Shown here: positions 1 to 7,942 of the stretch, one piece after another | How the letters are laid out: every line of letters starts with the position of its first letter | Position numbering within the stretch: position 1 is the stretch's first letter | NCBI GenBank assembly: GCA_003153355.1 | Contig: PLYH01000003.1 | Span: 188,635 to 230,716, forward strand | Source of the DNA: Candidatus Peregrinibacteria bacterium | Lineage (GTDB): Bacteria; Patescibacteriota; Gracilibacteria; UBA1369 | Direction: 5' to 3' | Length of the DNA stretch: 42,082 nt | Notes under the pieces: model-generated | Told to the model about the DNA's origin: nothing | The model's input: the letters and a program-made list of their open reading frames with translations, nothing else | Databases searched by the model: none | Position numbers and translations under genes: made by a program

Positions 1-2960
1 TCGTGATGGTAGAGGGTGGCATAAGGTGTGTATACAACGAGGTATCCCTTTGCGCGCAACCGGAGGCAGAAATCCACGTCATTGAAGGCAACGGCGAGGT
101 TTTGTTCATCCAAGCCGCCCATCTCGTCAAAAACGACCTTGCGGATCATGACGCAGGCTGCCGTTACGGCACTGTAGTTCCTGATCACGTCAACCTGGCC
201 AAAATAACCGTGGTCAAGATTGTTGTGGCGGCTGAAAGCATGATTTGCTATTCCTGAAACGCCGATGAGTACCCCGGCATGCTGCAAAGTATTGTTAGGG
301 TAAAGCAGCTTTGCACCTACAGCACCAACTTCCGGGCGCTGGGCATTTTCCAGCATTGCTTCAATCCAGTCCGGACTGATAACTTCGGTATCGTTGTTCA
401 AAAGAATAAGCACTTCCCCTCGGGCTTTTTGTGCGGCGAAATTATTGATGGCCGCGTAATTAAACGGTTTATTAAATTGTAAAATCGTGACCTGAGGATT
501 GCCGGAAATTTTCTTAAGATATTCCTGGGTTTCAAAAAGTTCGCTTTGATTATCCACCAGAATGATTTCGAAATTTTTATAGGTTGTCTTGCTGAAAATG
601 CTTTCCAGGCAGGTCTGGAGAACGTCTTTTTTGTCCTTAAAAGGAATAATGATGCTGACGAGCGGCTGCGCAGTTAAGATCCGTTTTACGCGATATGAAC
701 CCAGCCACAACCCATCAGTGACTTCCCCTTCAATCCGGCGGCGTTTTAAAGCGTCGTTTAAAGCTTTTTTTGCTGAATCCATCGCATAGGGTTTATGTTG
801 AATATTTTCAGCTGTGGATCCGGCGATTTTGCGCCAATGGTATAGAATCTTCGGGATATGCCTTATTTGAGGGGTTTTTTCAGTAACGCGAAGCACGAGG
901 TCGTAATCCTGACTGCCATCAAAACCATCGCGGAACCCGTTGATTTCGTTTAAAAGTTTGCGGCGGTAGACGCCAAAATGAGAAACGTAATTAATGGAAA
1001 GCAAAAGATCGGGCGACCAGTCGGGCTTAAAGAAAGGCTCGCAGCGCGTTCCCTCCATATCCAGCTTGTCCTCATCGCTGTAGAGAAGATCGTATTTCTT
1101 TTCCTGAAGGGTTTTAACAACTTCGTAAAGGGCATCGGGAGTCAGTTCATCGTCATTATCCAGAAGGCCCACATATGCGCCCTGGGCGATTCTTAAGGCT
1201 TCATTTGAAGCTTTTACGATGCCGCCGTTTTTATTGCGGAAGACTACGCGGATGCGGGAATCCTCTTTGGCGTAACGTTCAAGCAGAGGCTTAATATATT
1301 CCATGGTGGAAGCATCATCGCAGATACAAAGTTCCCAGCGTGTATAGGTTTGCTGCTTCACAGAGGCAATCGCCTTGACCAGATACTCTTCAGGGACATT
1401 GTAAACCGGCATAACAATGCTGATCACCGGCTTATATTCAAACGTATCCTGTGCTTCGATCATTTTGCCCAGCTCCCTGGAGGTAATAGTATTTTTTTCG
1501 ATGTACACCTGGTACTGCTCCGGAAGAACATTTTCGCTGTTGCCGGTTTTTACTTTACGATAGGTCCGTTTCCAGAACTCCTTCGGGCCGAGATTAAAGA
1601 GCACACCAAGGCCGTTTTTCGCCAGCTTCAGCGGCTTTGTCCAGATGACATTTTTTATTTTTCCATACAGAACAACCACTTTCCAGGCGCGGGATGTCAT
1701 TACAGACTCGAGCGAAATTCTATATTCATGAAGTTTCTGGTTTGTTTCACTCAGTTTTCCCTCCTTTTCATGGAGAAGCTGCCTCTTTGTTTTTAAAGAT
1801 TCTTCCTTGCTTTGGACATGCTTTCTGAGCATTTCGACGTCGGTCTCGATGGATTTTAGTTGTGTATCCTGAGTTTGGATCAGCGTTTTGGCGTTGTTGA
1901 TTTCACTGGCGAGCATGGCGCGTTCAGCTTCCAGACTATTCAAACGGGAAGTTTTTTCGTGATAGTTGGCCTGCAAAAGATTTAAAGCCTGCTGGCGTTC
2001 CTGAAGAAGGCTGTAGAGTTCCGTATTCTGGCCCTTTATTTCCACCATTTTGTCGCGGGCGTTCAGCATGGCATCCGCAAGCGTATTGAGCTGTTTCTTG
2101 CGGCGGTTGAGTATTTTGCGGTCTTCGGTGAAGGCGATCTTCATGGCATAACAGAACGTCTTTACGACGAACTTGTTCATGTTGGCGATGCCTTCGACAA
2201 TGGCGTTGCTCTTCAGCGTTTTTTCTTTGGAGATGCAGAAAATGGTACGGTACGTAGGCTCCTGGTAGTTGCCCAGTTCGTAAAGATTTTTGTTGAAGTA
2301 TTCGTTGAATCCCGTAAATTCGTCGGCTCCTTTTTCCCCTTGTTTTGAGCCCATCGTAAACTGCTGCAGCGACCAGTTCACGATATTGCCTTCACCGACG
2401 GCCATATAGGCAAAAGCTTTTTCCTTCAGGTACGTTTCAACCTCTCTTTCATCGGGCAGCCCAAGCTGGCGGTGCTCATCAAGAAAAGGGTGCTTGATTC
2501 CGACATTTTCAAGGAATTGCTGAGCTACCATATTCTCAACATTCTCCACAAACTCTTTGCGAAACGGAGCGCCGACGATGACATAATTTTTGCTGACGCG
2601 GCAGAGTTCATCCAGAACTTTCAAACGGTCTTCCTTGCTTACGTGTTCAAGCAAATCCGAAGCGACGACCGCTTCAAAACTGTTGTCGGGAAAAGGCAGT
2701 TTGCGCGCATCACCCTGAATGTAGTTTTCGGCTTTTAAGCTTTCGTCAGCCAAATCTCTCGGCTTTTGGTCAAGCACTATAAGCTTATAATCTCCACCTA
2801 AAAACCATCCGAGTTTTCCACCAAAACCGCCGACATCAAGAATGTGTGTGGATTTTTCCAGACCAAAAGCTTCAATCAGGAATGCGATGGTTTTGTTGCG
2901 GGAGTAAAGGTCGGGGGAAATTTTCAGAAGAGCATTTTCTGCGCTGTTATTTTCAGCCAT
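1..2960 (-). CDS. Fused SAM methyltransferase - coiled coil - tandem GT2 glycosyltransferase (3' end beyond window)
   Basis: I translated this frame by hand: from ATG at 2960 it is open for 986 codons to the window edge, so the C-terminus is missing. Residues ~15-150 form a class I SAM methyltransferase with a glycine-rich motif I (ILDVGGFGG, ~40-48) and a DLLEHV motif. Residues ~280-405 are a long Gln/Glu/Lys/Leu-rich coiled coil. A first GT2 domain begins ~510 (SIVMPVYN, later LLDNDDELTPDAL and a SDEDKLD motif). A second begins ~765 (SIIIPFKDKKDV, LLNNDTEVISPDW, FNDVDFCLRL). The start overlaps the stop of the upstream ABC ATPase by 8 bp (ATGGCTGA), which implies translational coupling. The likely role is synthesis and possibly methyl capping of an exported surface polysaccharide in the cytoplasm. 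Sugar substrates cannot be told from sequence. Known relatives with this mix are O-antigen biosynthesis proteins. Confidence 0.9.
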   Translation of the reverse strand, partial: MAENNSAENALLKISPDLYSRNKTIAFLIEAFGLEKSTHILDVGGFGGKLGWFLGGDYKLIVLDQKPRDLADESLKAENYIQGDARKLPFPDNSFEAVVASDLLEHVSKEDRLKVLDELCRVSKNYVIVGAPFRKEFVENVENMVAQQFLENVGIKHPFLDEHRQLGLPDEREVETYLKEKAFAYMAVGEGNIVNWSLQQFTMGSKQGEKGADEFTGFNEYFNKNLYELGNYQEPTYRTIFCISKEKTLKSNAIVEGIANMNKFVVKTFCYAMKIAFTEDRKILNRRKKQLNTLADAMLNARDKMVEIKGQNTELYSLLQERQQALNLLQANYHEKTSRLNSLEAERAMLASEINNAKTLIQTQDTQLKSIETDVEMLRKHVQSKEESLKTKRQLLHEKEGKLSETNQKLHEYRISLESVMTSRAWKVVVLYGKIKNVIWTKPLKLAKNGLGVLFNLGPKEFWKRTYRKVKTGNSENVLPEQYQVYIEKNTITSRELGKMIEAQDTFEYKPVISIVMPVYNVPEEYLVKAIASVKQQTYTRWELCICDDASTMEYIKPLLERYAKEDSRIRVVFRNKNGGIVKASNEALRIAQGAYVGLLDNDDELTPDALYEVVKTLQEKKYDLLYSDEDKLDMEGTRCEPFFKPDWSPDLLLSINYVSHFGVYRRKLLNEINGFRDGFDGSQDYDLVLRVTEKTPQIRHIPKILYHWRKIAGSTAENIQHKPYAMDSAKKALNDALKRRRIEGEVTDGLWLGSYRVKRILTAQPLVSIIIPFKDKKDVLQTCLESIFSKTTYKNFEIILVDNQSELFETQEYLKKISGNPQVTILQFNKPFNYAAINNFAAQKARGEVLILLNNDTEVISPDWIEAMLENAQRPEVGAVGAKLLYPNNTLQHAGVLIGVSGIANHAFSRHNNLDHGYFGQVDVIRNYSAVTAACVMIRKVVFDEMGGLDEQNLAVAFNDVDFCLRLRAKGYLVVYTPYATLYHH

Positions 2961-4149
2961 AGTGTCGCCAAGTAACGGGAAGTTCAATCAGTCCGAATTG
3001 ATTTTCACGGTTTCTTTCAACGGAAAACGTGTATTTTTTGTCGTGGTAATCGTACGGACGAGTGCATGAGTAGTCAAAACAGGAAACCGTTAACTCATAT
3101 CGTCCGCCCAAAAGCGTATTTGGATTGATGATACAGTCCAAATAGCCGTCTCGTTTGACTTCTTCAATTGGGTACTCAGAAGTCTTGGTGTTTGGGCCAC
3201 TAATATGTACACCATCGTCCCTATGGATGGCAATACCAAATACCGGCTTTTTTACAGGGTTTTTTATCTTGTAAAAAATGCGCGCGGTGATGGAGTCTCC
3301 GGTCTTAAAGCTGTCTGTTTCCGCACCGTTATGGTTAAAGAAACGGACGTCGGTAATGTGGATATCCGAATCTATAAAATCCGGGTGAGTTTCCTGAGGC
3401 GAATTTTGTTCACTTTCAAGATGAATCCTGCGGTGATATTCATCGATGACAGTTTCAGCATCGCCGCTCGTGGCGATTTTTCCTTTTTCCAGGAGAATGG
3501 CTTTGGAACAAAACTGCGTAATGAATCCTGGATTGTGGCTCACCAGGATCAAAGTTTTTCCCTGCTTCTTCCATTGCTCAAAAACTTCGATGCATTTTTG
3601 CTGGAAGGCTTCATCCCCTACGGCAAACACTTCATCGCAAAGGTAAATGTCGGAGTCCGCTTCTTTGGCTATGGCAAAGGCTAATCTCGCCTGCATGCCC
3701 GAGGAATAATTTTTCATCTTCAGGTCCAGAAATTTCTCGACTTCCGCAAAACGGACAATCGCATCGAACTTTTGCGCGATCTCTTTTTTGGAAAGGCCGA
3801 GCAGCGTTGCATTCAATCTGATATTTTCGCGAGCCGTAAGTTCCGGCTGGAAGCCGATGCCAAGTTCAAGAAAAGGTGCGATGGTTCCGTCGATGTTCAT
3901 TTTCCCGGTGTCCGGCTGATAAATTCCGGCAATGATTTTAAGCAGCGTGCTTTTGCCGCTGCCGTTTTTTCCTACGATCCCGATAAAATCACCTTTCTGC
4001 AGTGAAAGGCTGATGTTTTCCAGAGCTTTAAAGCGCTCATAGGTGCGCTTTTTTAGCAATCCCAAAAAACTTTCCTTTAAAGTGTCTCGCTTTTCGTGCG
4101 GAAGGATAAATGTTTTGGAAACGTTGCTGAGCGTAAGAATTTTTTCCAT
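2953..4149 (-). CDS. wzt: Polysaccharide ABC transporter ATPase with Wzt-like C-terminal domain
   Basis: This 398-residue protein is the ATP-binding subunit of an ABC exporter for surface polysaccharide. Walker A (GKNGSGKST) lies at residues 60-68, the signature YSSGMQ at ~148-153 and Walker B with catalytic Glu (IYLCDE) at ~168-173. After the ATPase fold, residues ~255-398 form a beta-rich extension that resembles the Wzt C-terminal carbohydrate-binding domain, which in E. coli O9a recognises the capped glycan end. I chose the ATG at 4149 (MEKILTLSNV), 7 nt after the permease stop. The upstream ATG at 4215 would add 22 unconserved-looking residues buried in the permease gene. It is the fourth gene of the minus-strand glycan operon, directly before the methyltransferase/GT fusion. 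The symbol is by family resemblance only. Confidence 0.9.
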   Translation of the reverse strand: MEKILTLSNVSKTFILPHEKRDTLKESFLGLLKKRTYERFKALENISLSLQKGDFIGIVGKNGSGKSTLLKIIAGIYQPDTGKMNIDGTIAPFLELGIGFQPELTARENIRLNATLLGLSKKEIAQKFDAIVRFAEVEKFLDLKMKNYSSGMQARLAFAIAKEADSDIYLCDEVFAVGDEAFQQKCIEVFEQWKKQGKTLILVSHNPGFITQFCSKAILLEKGKIATSGDAETVIDEYHRRIHLESEQNSPQETHPDFIDSDIHITDVRFFNHNGAETDSFKTGDSITARIFYKIKNPVKKPVFGIAIHRDDGVHISGPNTKTSEYPIEEVKRDGYLDCIINPNTLLGGRYELTVSCFDYSCTRPYDYHDKKYTFSVERNRENQFGLIELPVTWRHYG

Positions 4150-4156
4150 GTTGATC

Positions 4157-4939
4157 TTAAAGTTTTTCCGCCACTTTGGCGGCTTGAGATTTAAAAATAG
4201 TATACCCGAAAACAAAAATCACGACTGACATGGCCAGAAGCACGAGATTCAAACTGAGATCCGGAATGTGGTGGTTGATAAAAATATCTCGGGAATATTC
4301 GATGATGCGCGCGAGGGGATTCAAAAAAATGTAACGGTGATATTTAAACGGAACGATTGATACCGTATAAATGATTGGAGTAAGCCAAAATCCGATCTGC
4401 AGTAAAATTTCCCAGATGTGCTGCAAATCGCGGAAGTGCAAATAGAGTGAAGCAAGCAAGAAGGTTATTCCGGTTGCGACCATGTACAGTTCGATGATGT
4501 AAATGATGAAAAAGAAAGCTTCGGCGTGAAGAGGCAGTCCGCTCACGAGCATGAACACGAGGAAAATCACCAGGTTTAAAAGCAACGTGATGAGGCTTGA
4601 AAGCGTGCTGGCGAAAATGATGATGGATCGCGGAAAATAAATTTTCGTGATGAGGTCGCGTTTGGCGAGCAGGCTGTTCATTCCGATGAGCGTTGCTTCG
4701 GAAAAAAATGTCCATAAAATAATGCCCAACAGTAAATAGACCGGATAATTCGGGATGGGCGACTGCATGAACACCGAGAAAACCAGATAAATCACGCCGA
4801 AAAGCAGCAATGGTTTAATTAAGGTCCAGAAATAACCCAGAAACGAATTCTGATAACGCAGCTTAAACTCACTTTTGACGAGTTCGGCGAGGATGCGGAG
4901 ATGGTGCTTTTGAAATTTCGGGAAAATTTTCCGAGTCAT
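4157..4939 (-). CDS. wzm: ABC-2 type polysaccharide export permease
   Basis: This 260-residue polytopic protein shows six hydrophobic stretches and the typical Wzm/TagG N-terminus, an amphipathic segment followed by LRYQNSFLGYFWTLIKPLL. It would form the membrane channel for the neighbouring ATPase and move lipid-linked glycan across the cytoplasmic membrane. The start at 4939 lies 71 bp inside the upstream 226-residue gene. No later in-frame ATG would keep the conserved amphipathic N-terminus, so the overlap seems real unless a non-ATG codon is used. The stop is 7 nt before the ATPase start. Pairing of an ABC-2 permease with a Wzt-like ATPase is the standard arrangement for ABC-dependent O-antigen or teichoic-acid-type export. 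Confidence 0.9.
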   Translation of the reverse strand: MTRKIFPKFQKHHLRILAELVKSEFKLRYQNSFLGYFWTLIKPLLLFGVIYLVFSVFMQSPIPNYPVYLLLGIILWTFFSEATLIGMNSLLAKRDLITKIYFPRSIIIFASTLSSLITLLLNLVIFLVFMLVSGLPLHAEAFFFIIYIIELYMVATGITFLLASLYLHFRDLQHIWEILLQIGFWLTPIIYTVSIVPFKYHRYIFLNPLARIIEYSRDIFINHHIPDLSLNLVLLAMSVVIFVFGYTIFKSQAAKVAEKL

Positions 4940-5549
4940 ACCAGATAAGGAAAAGTGCGCTTACATTTGCGACAAGGTAGAGCAAGCATAGCGCAACTGC
5001 CAGCCAGATTGGAAGATGAAATCGGCTTGCGCCGGCGACTTGTTCTATGGCCTTATGCAAAGCAACCGTGCTTCTTACTTTCAGCACCGGCTGGCTTTGA
5101 CTATTCAACCAATACGTAATGGAGTTGGCGGTTGTTCCATCAGGAGAAGTGAGCAAAAAACAGAGTTTCTGCACATCTGAAATTTTCGGAAAATTAATGG
5201 AAAAATAGTCATTATCTTTGACGTTCCTGGAAGAAAAATCTTCCTGAAAGAGTACATTTTTCTGGTTGTTTTGGATGGTGAAAATTTCAAAATGGTTCGT
5301 ATTCGTGTTGATGCGGCCATACGTTGCCAGCAAAAGATCGATGCCCGTAACATTTTCAAAATTCTGATCGAAGCATTGCTGGAGCGGCGTGCCGGTCGTT
5401 ACCGGGTCGGAAGCGCTTAATGTTCCGTCGTTCGGCTGTGTGTACAGGGTGTAAGGCACCGGCAAAAAAACATATAACAGAAGCGCTACCGCAAGGATAA
5501 CGAAGCAGATCAGCATGGATTCTTTCCGGATTATTTTTGTGGTAGTCAT
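4869..5549 (-). CDS. Two-TM membrane protein of unknown function in the glycan operon
   Basis: I do not recognise a family. The 226-residue product has a hydrophobic helix at ~14-33, an extracytoplasmic region of about 140 residues rich in Thr, Asn and Phe, and a second helix at ~178-205 followed by a polar, Arg/Pro-rich tail. Its ATG overlaps the stop of the upstream GT-C-like gene as ATGA (5547-5551). Its 3' end overlaps the permease gene by 71 bp. Tight coupling on both sides suggests a helper for glycan assembly or export, but that is inference from position. The central region could be a small beta-sandwich. Confidence 0.72.
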   Translation of the reverse strand: MTTTKIIRKESMLICFVILAVALLLYVFLPVPYTLYTQPNDGTLSASDPVTTGTPLQQCFDQNFENVTGIDLLLATYGRINTNTNHFEIFTIQNNQKNVLFQEDFSSRNVKDNDYFSINFPKISDVQKLCFLLTSPDGTTANSITYWLNSQSQPVLKVRSTVALHKAIEQVAGASRFHLPIWLAVALCLLYLVANVSALFLIWYDSENFPEISKAPSPHPRRTRQK

Positions 5550-6979
5550 CAGGAAAATTCAGATATAACACGATAAATAAGCGCAACAAAATCGTTCACG
5601 ATAAAGAAGGTCATGATCAACATCAAGAAGACCGGGAGATTTTTTTTGGGGATGAGTTTTTCGATTCCTCGAATCAATAAATACATGAGCGCCATGAGTG
5701 CCGAGAACATGTAGCGGCCCTGCATCGCTCCTAAAAATCCGCGTTCGCGGTAAATCTGGAAAAGTTCATAGGTTACGCCGGCGGCGACCGCCAAAAAAGG
5801 CAACAGCATCGTCCAGCCTTTCCAGGTGAGCATTTTTTTGAAAAGATTTTTGATACTGTTTTTTTGTTGAAAGGCCTGAAAAGCCACCTTGATGTATCCG
5901 CATACGGAAGCCAAACTTATGACTGCAATAATAAGATACTGCCAGGAAAAAAGTCTGAAGAAAAACTGCCCGAATGCTCCCCAGATATTTTTATAGTATT
6001 CCCACAAAAATCCCTGGGTGATAAAAAAGTCCCACAGCGATGCCTGCGGCAGGGCTATGATCCCCGTACTTTCCGGGAACATCATCGGAAGATTCGGGAA
6101 AAGCTGGATGAGCGAAGGCTCGTGCGTTGCAAGAGAACCGATGTCCGGCAGGAACATTTTATACAGCACAAGATTGCGGACGTACCACCAGCCGGCGATC
6201 GCCAAAGCGCTCCCGAAAATAACGAACTGATGCTTCAAAAAACATTTCGGATAATTTTTTCCCTGGAGCTTTGCACGAAGATGCTTGATGACTTCCAGAA
6301 TAAAAATCGAAAGAAACAACGGTAAAGATGTGGCTTTTGTAAGCGCTAAAAGCCCAAGCAGAATTCCCATCTGCAGGCTCCCCCGCGTGTCGTGATGGTC
6401 GAAATTTTTCACGGACAACCAGGTCAAAATACTCGCGAGCATAAAGACCAGATTATCGTTGTTCATCACGGCGCTGATCGACGAAAACATTGGCAGAAAG
6501 GCCATGGCGACCAGAACGGTCTTCTGAAGAAGTTCATTTTCTGGAATCAATATTTTAAGGGTTTTGCCTGCGAACCAGAGCGTGACGCAACCCAACAGCA
6601 TTGAAATAAAACGCAAAATAAAAATACAGGTCACAGCGTCATCATGAGGCAAAAAGGCGTAGAGCGGCTGGAGCACGAGGTAATAGAGCGGCGGATGCTG
6701 GGCGATCCAGTTCAAATCCAGCGAGCCTTTGTAGTAATCGATCTGTTTGGACGGATCGACCGGGCCGATCGCCTGCACGCGTTCCGAAAGCAGGGTCTGG
6801 CCGAGCACCGGAAAAGTGTGTTCGTAAAAAAGGCTCTCCACGTAGCCGTAATGTGCGATTTCATCGGGAGCCTGCCATGGCGGGGTCAGGTACGACCACA
6901 ACAGTTCTTTTGCAAAGAAGATTGCCAATAAAAGACATATCCATGAAATTTTTTGTATTTTCCGCGAAGGTGTTTTCAT
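5549..6979 (-). CDS. DUF2142/GT-C-like polytopic membrane protein
   Basis: This 476-residue protein has about ten hydrophobic helices. An early extracytoplasmic motif, PPWQAPDEIAHYGYVESL, followed by QHPPLYYL, is typical of DUF2142 and the wider GT-C/PMT (GT39-like) superfamily, whose members transfer sugars from polyprenyl-phosphate donors on the outer membrane face. The open frame extends upstream to 7225, but I set the start at 6979 (MKTPSRKIQK). A promoter (-35 TTGAAG, 17 nt, -10 CACAAT) sits exactly 7 nt before it, and the upstream extension runs through the divergent GT2 gene and is basic and unlike a membrane protein. It is the first gene of the glycan operon and would be translated from a leaderless or near-leaderless mRNA. 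A DPM1-like GT2 starts divergently and could supply its polyprenyl-phosphate sugar donor. Confidence 0.85.
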   Translation of the reverse strand: MKTPSRKIQKISWICLLLAIFFAKELLWSYLTPPWQAPDEIAHYGYVESLFYEHTFPVLGQTLLSERVQAIGPVDPSKQIDYYKGSLDLNWIAQHPPLYYLVLQPLYAFLPHDDAVTCIFILRFISMLLGCVTLWFAGKTLKILIPENELLQKTVLVAMAFLPMFSSISAVMNNDNLVFMLASILTWLSVKNFDHHDTRGSLQMGILLGLLALTKATSLPLFLSIFILEVIKHLRAKLQGKNYPKCFLKHQFVIFGSALAIAGWWYVRNLVLYKMFLPDIGSLATHEPSLIQLFPNLPMMFPESTGIIALPQASLWDFFITQGFLWEYYKNIWGAFGQFFFRLFSWQYLIIAVISLASVCGYIKVAFQAFQQKNSIKNLFKKMLTWKGWTMLLPFLAVAAGVTYELFQIYRERGFLGAMQGRYMFSALMALMYLLIRGIEKLIPKKNLPVFLMLIMTFFIVNDFVALIYRVISEFS

Positions 6980-6986
6980 TATTCCT

Positions 6987-7015
6987 ATTGTGCCACGACT
7001 GCGCTTCCGCTTCAA
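6987..7015 (-). promoter_or_regulatory. Promoter of the glycan operon (leaderless)
   Basis: On the minus strand, -35 TTGAAG (7015-7010) is followed by a 17-nt spacer and -10 CACAAT (6992-6987). The ATG at 6979 is 7 nt downstream, so transcription would begin at or next to the start codon. Confidence 0.6.
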
Positions 7016-7039
7016 ATTCCAATGAGTGTTGATTACAAT
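7011..7039 (+). promoter_or_regulatory. Promoter of the divergent GT2 gene (leaderless)
   Basis: The -35 box TTCAAA (7011-7016), a 17-nt spacer and the -10 box TACAAT (7034-7039) are followed by 6 nt and the ATG at 7046. Its -35 box overlaps that of the opposite-strand promoter by five bases. Confidence 0.65.
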
Positions 7040-7045
7040 GGCGTT

Positions 7046-7765
7046 ATGAAACTTGCGATTTGCATTCCGGCTTACAATGAAGAAAAGACGATTGCACAAG
7101 TGATTGAGGCTGTTCCAAAGCACTTTGCCGGGGTCACCTCGATGAAAGTTTTTGTTATCAATGACGGATCGACGGATCAAACCGTTGATCGCGCGCTTGA
7201 AGCGGGGCGCAAGATTTTTCCGCATAGCGTTGATGTTATTGAGGTTCAGACGAACAAAGGTTTGGCCAATGCTTTTTTTACCGGCATCCAGAAAGCGCTT
7301 TCGTGGGACGCGGATTTTATCGTCAATATTGACGCGGACGGCCAGTACCGCAGCGAAGAGATTCCGGCTTTGCTTGATCCTCTTTTAAAAAATGAAGCGG
7401 ATATGGTCATCGGCGACCGGCTGGTTGAAACGCTGCGGTTTATGTCATGGGCGAAAAAGTACGGCAATATGGCCGGGAGCTGGTTCCTGCGCAAACTTAC
7501 CGGAATCAAAGTGCGTGACGCATCCAGCGGGTTCCGCGCTTACACGCGCAAGGCCGCGCAGAGCATCCAGGTTCATTCCAAACACACGTACACTCACGAA
7601 AACCTGATTCAGGCCCATTATGAAGGCCTGCGCATCGCCCAGGTGCCTGTGACGTTTATTGCGAGGACGGACGGAACCTCTTCCCGGTTAATCAGCGGGG
7701 TTTTAAAACACATTTTTAAGAGCTTACAGGGGATTTTTGCTGCTTGGCGAAGGTGGAGAAGATAG
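7046..7765 (+). CDS. GT2 family glycosyltransferase, DPM1-like
   Basis: This 239-residue soluble GT-A enzyme has the GT2 start motif IPAYNEEKTI, an ND-G-ST-D segment (INDGSTDQT), a metal-binding NIDADGQY and the ASSGFRAYTR motif found in polyprenol-phosphate mannosyl/glucosyltransferases. It probably transfers a sugar from a nucleotide donor to a polyprenyl phosphate or to a growing glycan. It has no C-terminal TM helix pair, but ends in an amphipathic Trp/Arg-rich tail (AAWRRWRR) that could bind the membrane. The frame is open back to 6953. I prefer ATG 7046 because a good promoter ends 6 nt upstream and the conserved GT2 motif starts at once. ATG 7022 is possible but lies inside the promoter. 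It is divergent from the GT-C-like gene. Confidence 0.88.
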   Translation: MKLAICIPAYNEEKTIAQVIEAVPKHFAGVTSMKVFVINDGSTDQTVDRALEAGRKIFPHSVDVIEVQTNKGLANAFFTGIQKALSWDADFIVNIDADGQYRSEEIPALLDPLLKNEADMVIGDRLVETLRFMSWAKKYGNMAGSWFLRKLTGIKVRDASSGFRAYTRKAAQSIQVHSKHTYTHENLIQAHYEGLRIAQVPVTFIARTDGTSSRLISGVLKHIFKSLQGIFAAWRRWRR

Positions 7766-7848
7766 TCATAAGATGAGGCCGTTTTATAAAGGACTGTTTG
7801 CGTGACACATTATTTTGTGGTGTCCGGTATTTGTTTTGTTTGGGATAA

Positions 7849-7878
7849 CAAAAAGCCCCCGCTTTTGAGGGCGGGGGC
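7849..7878 (-). terminator. Rho-independent terminator of the S-layer gene
   Basis: An 8-bp G+C stem (GCCCCCGC / GCGGGGGC, 7855-7878, loop of 8) is followed on the minus strand by a run of T (7854-7850). It lies 65 nt after the stop of the SLH gene. The rest of 7766-7942 shows no gene. Confidence 0.88.
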
Positions 7879-7942
7879 CAATTGTTTGCATTAGTTTTGA
7901 AGCATGATGCGAGGCTTTACGGGTTGAACCGTCATCAAGCTA

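Noticed and set aside
1-2740. Several plus-strand ORFs (60-150 codons)
   Set aside because: They lie opposite a continuous minus-strand frame of 986 codons with clear methyltransferase and GT2 motifs, and their own sequences show no family signal.
6980-7225. 82-residue N-terminal extension of the GT-C-like protein
   Set aside because: It overlaps the divergent GT2 gene and both promoters, and is basic without membrane-protein character.
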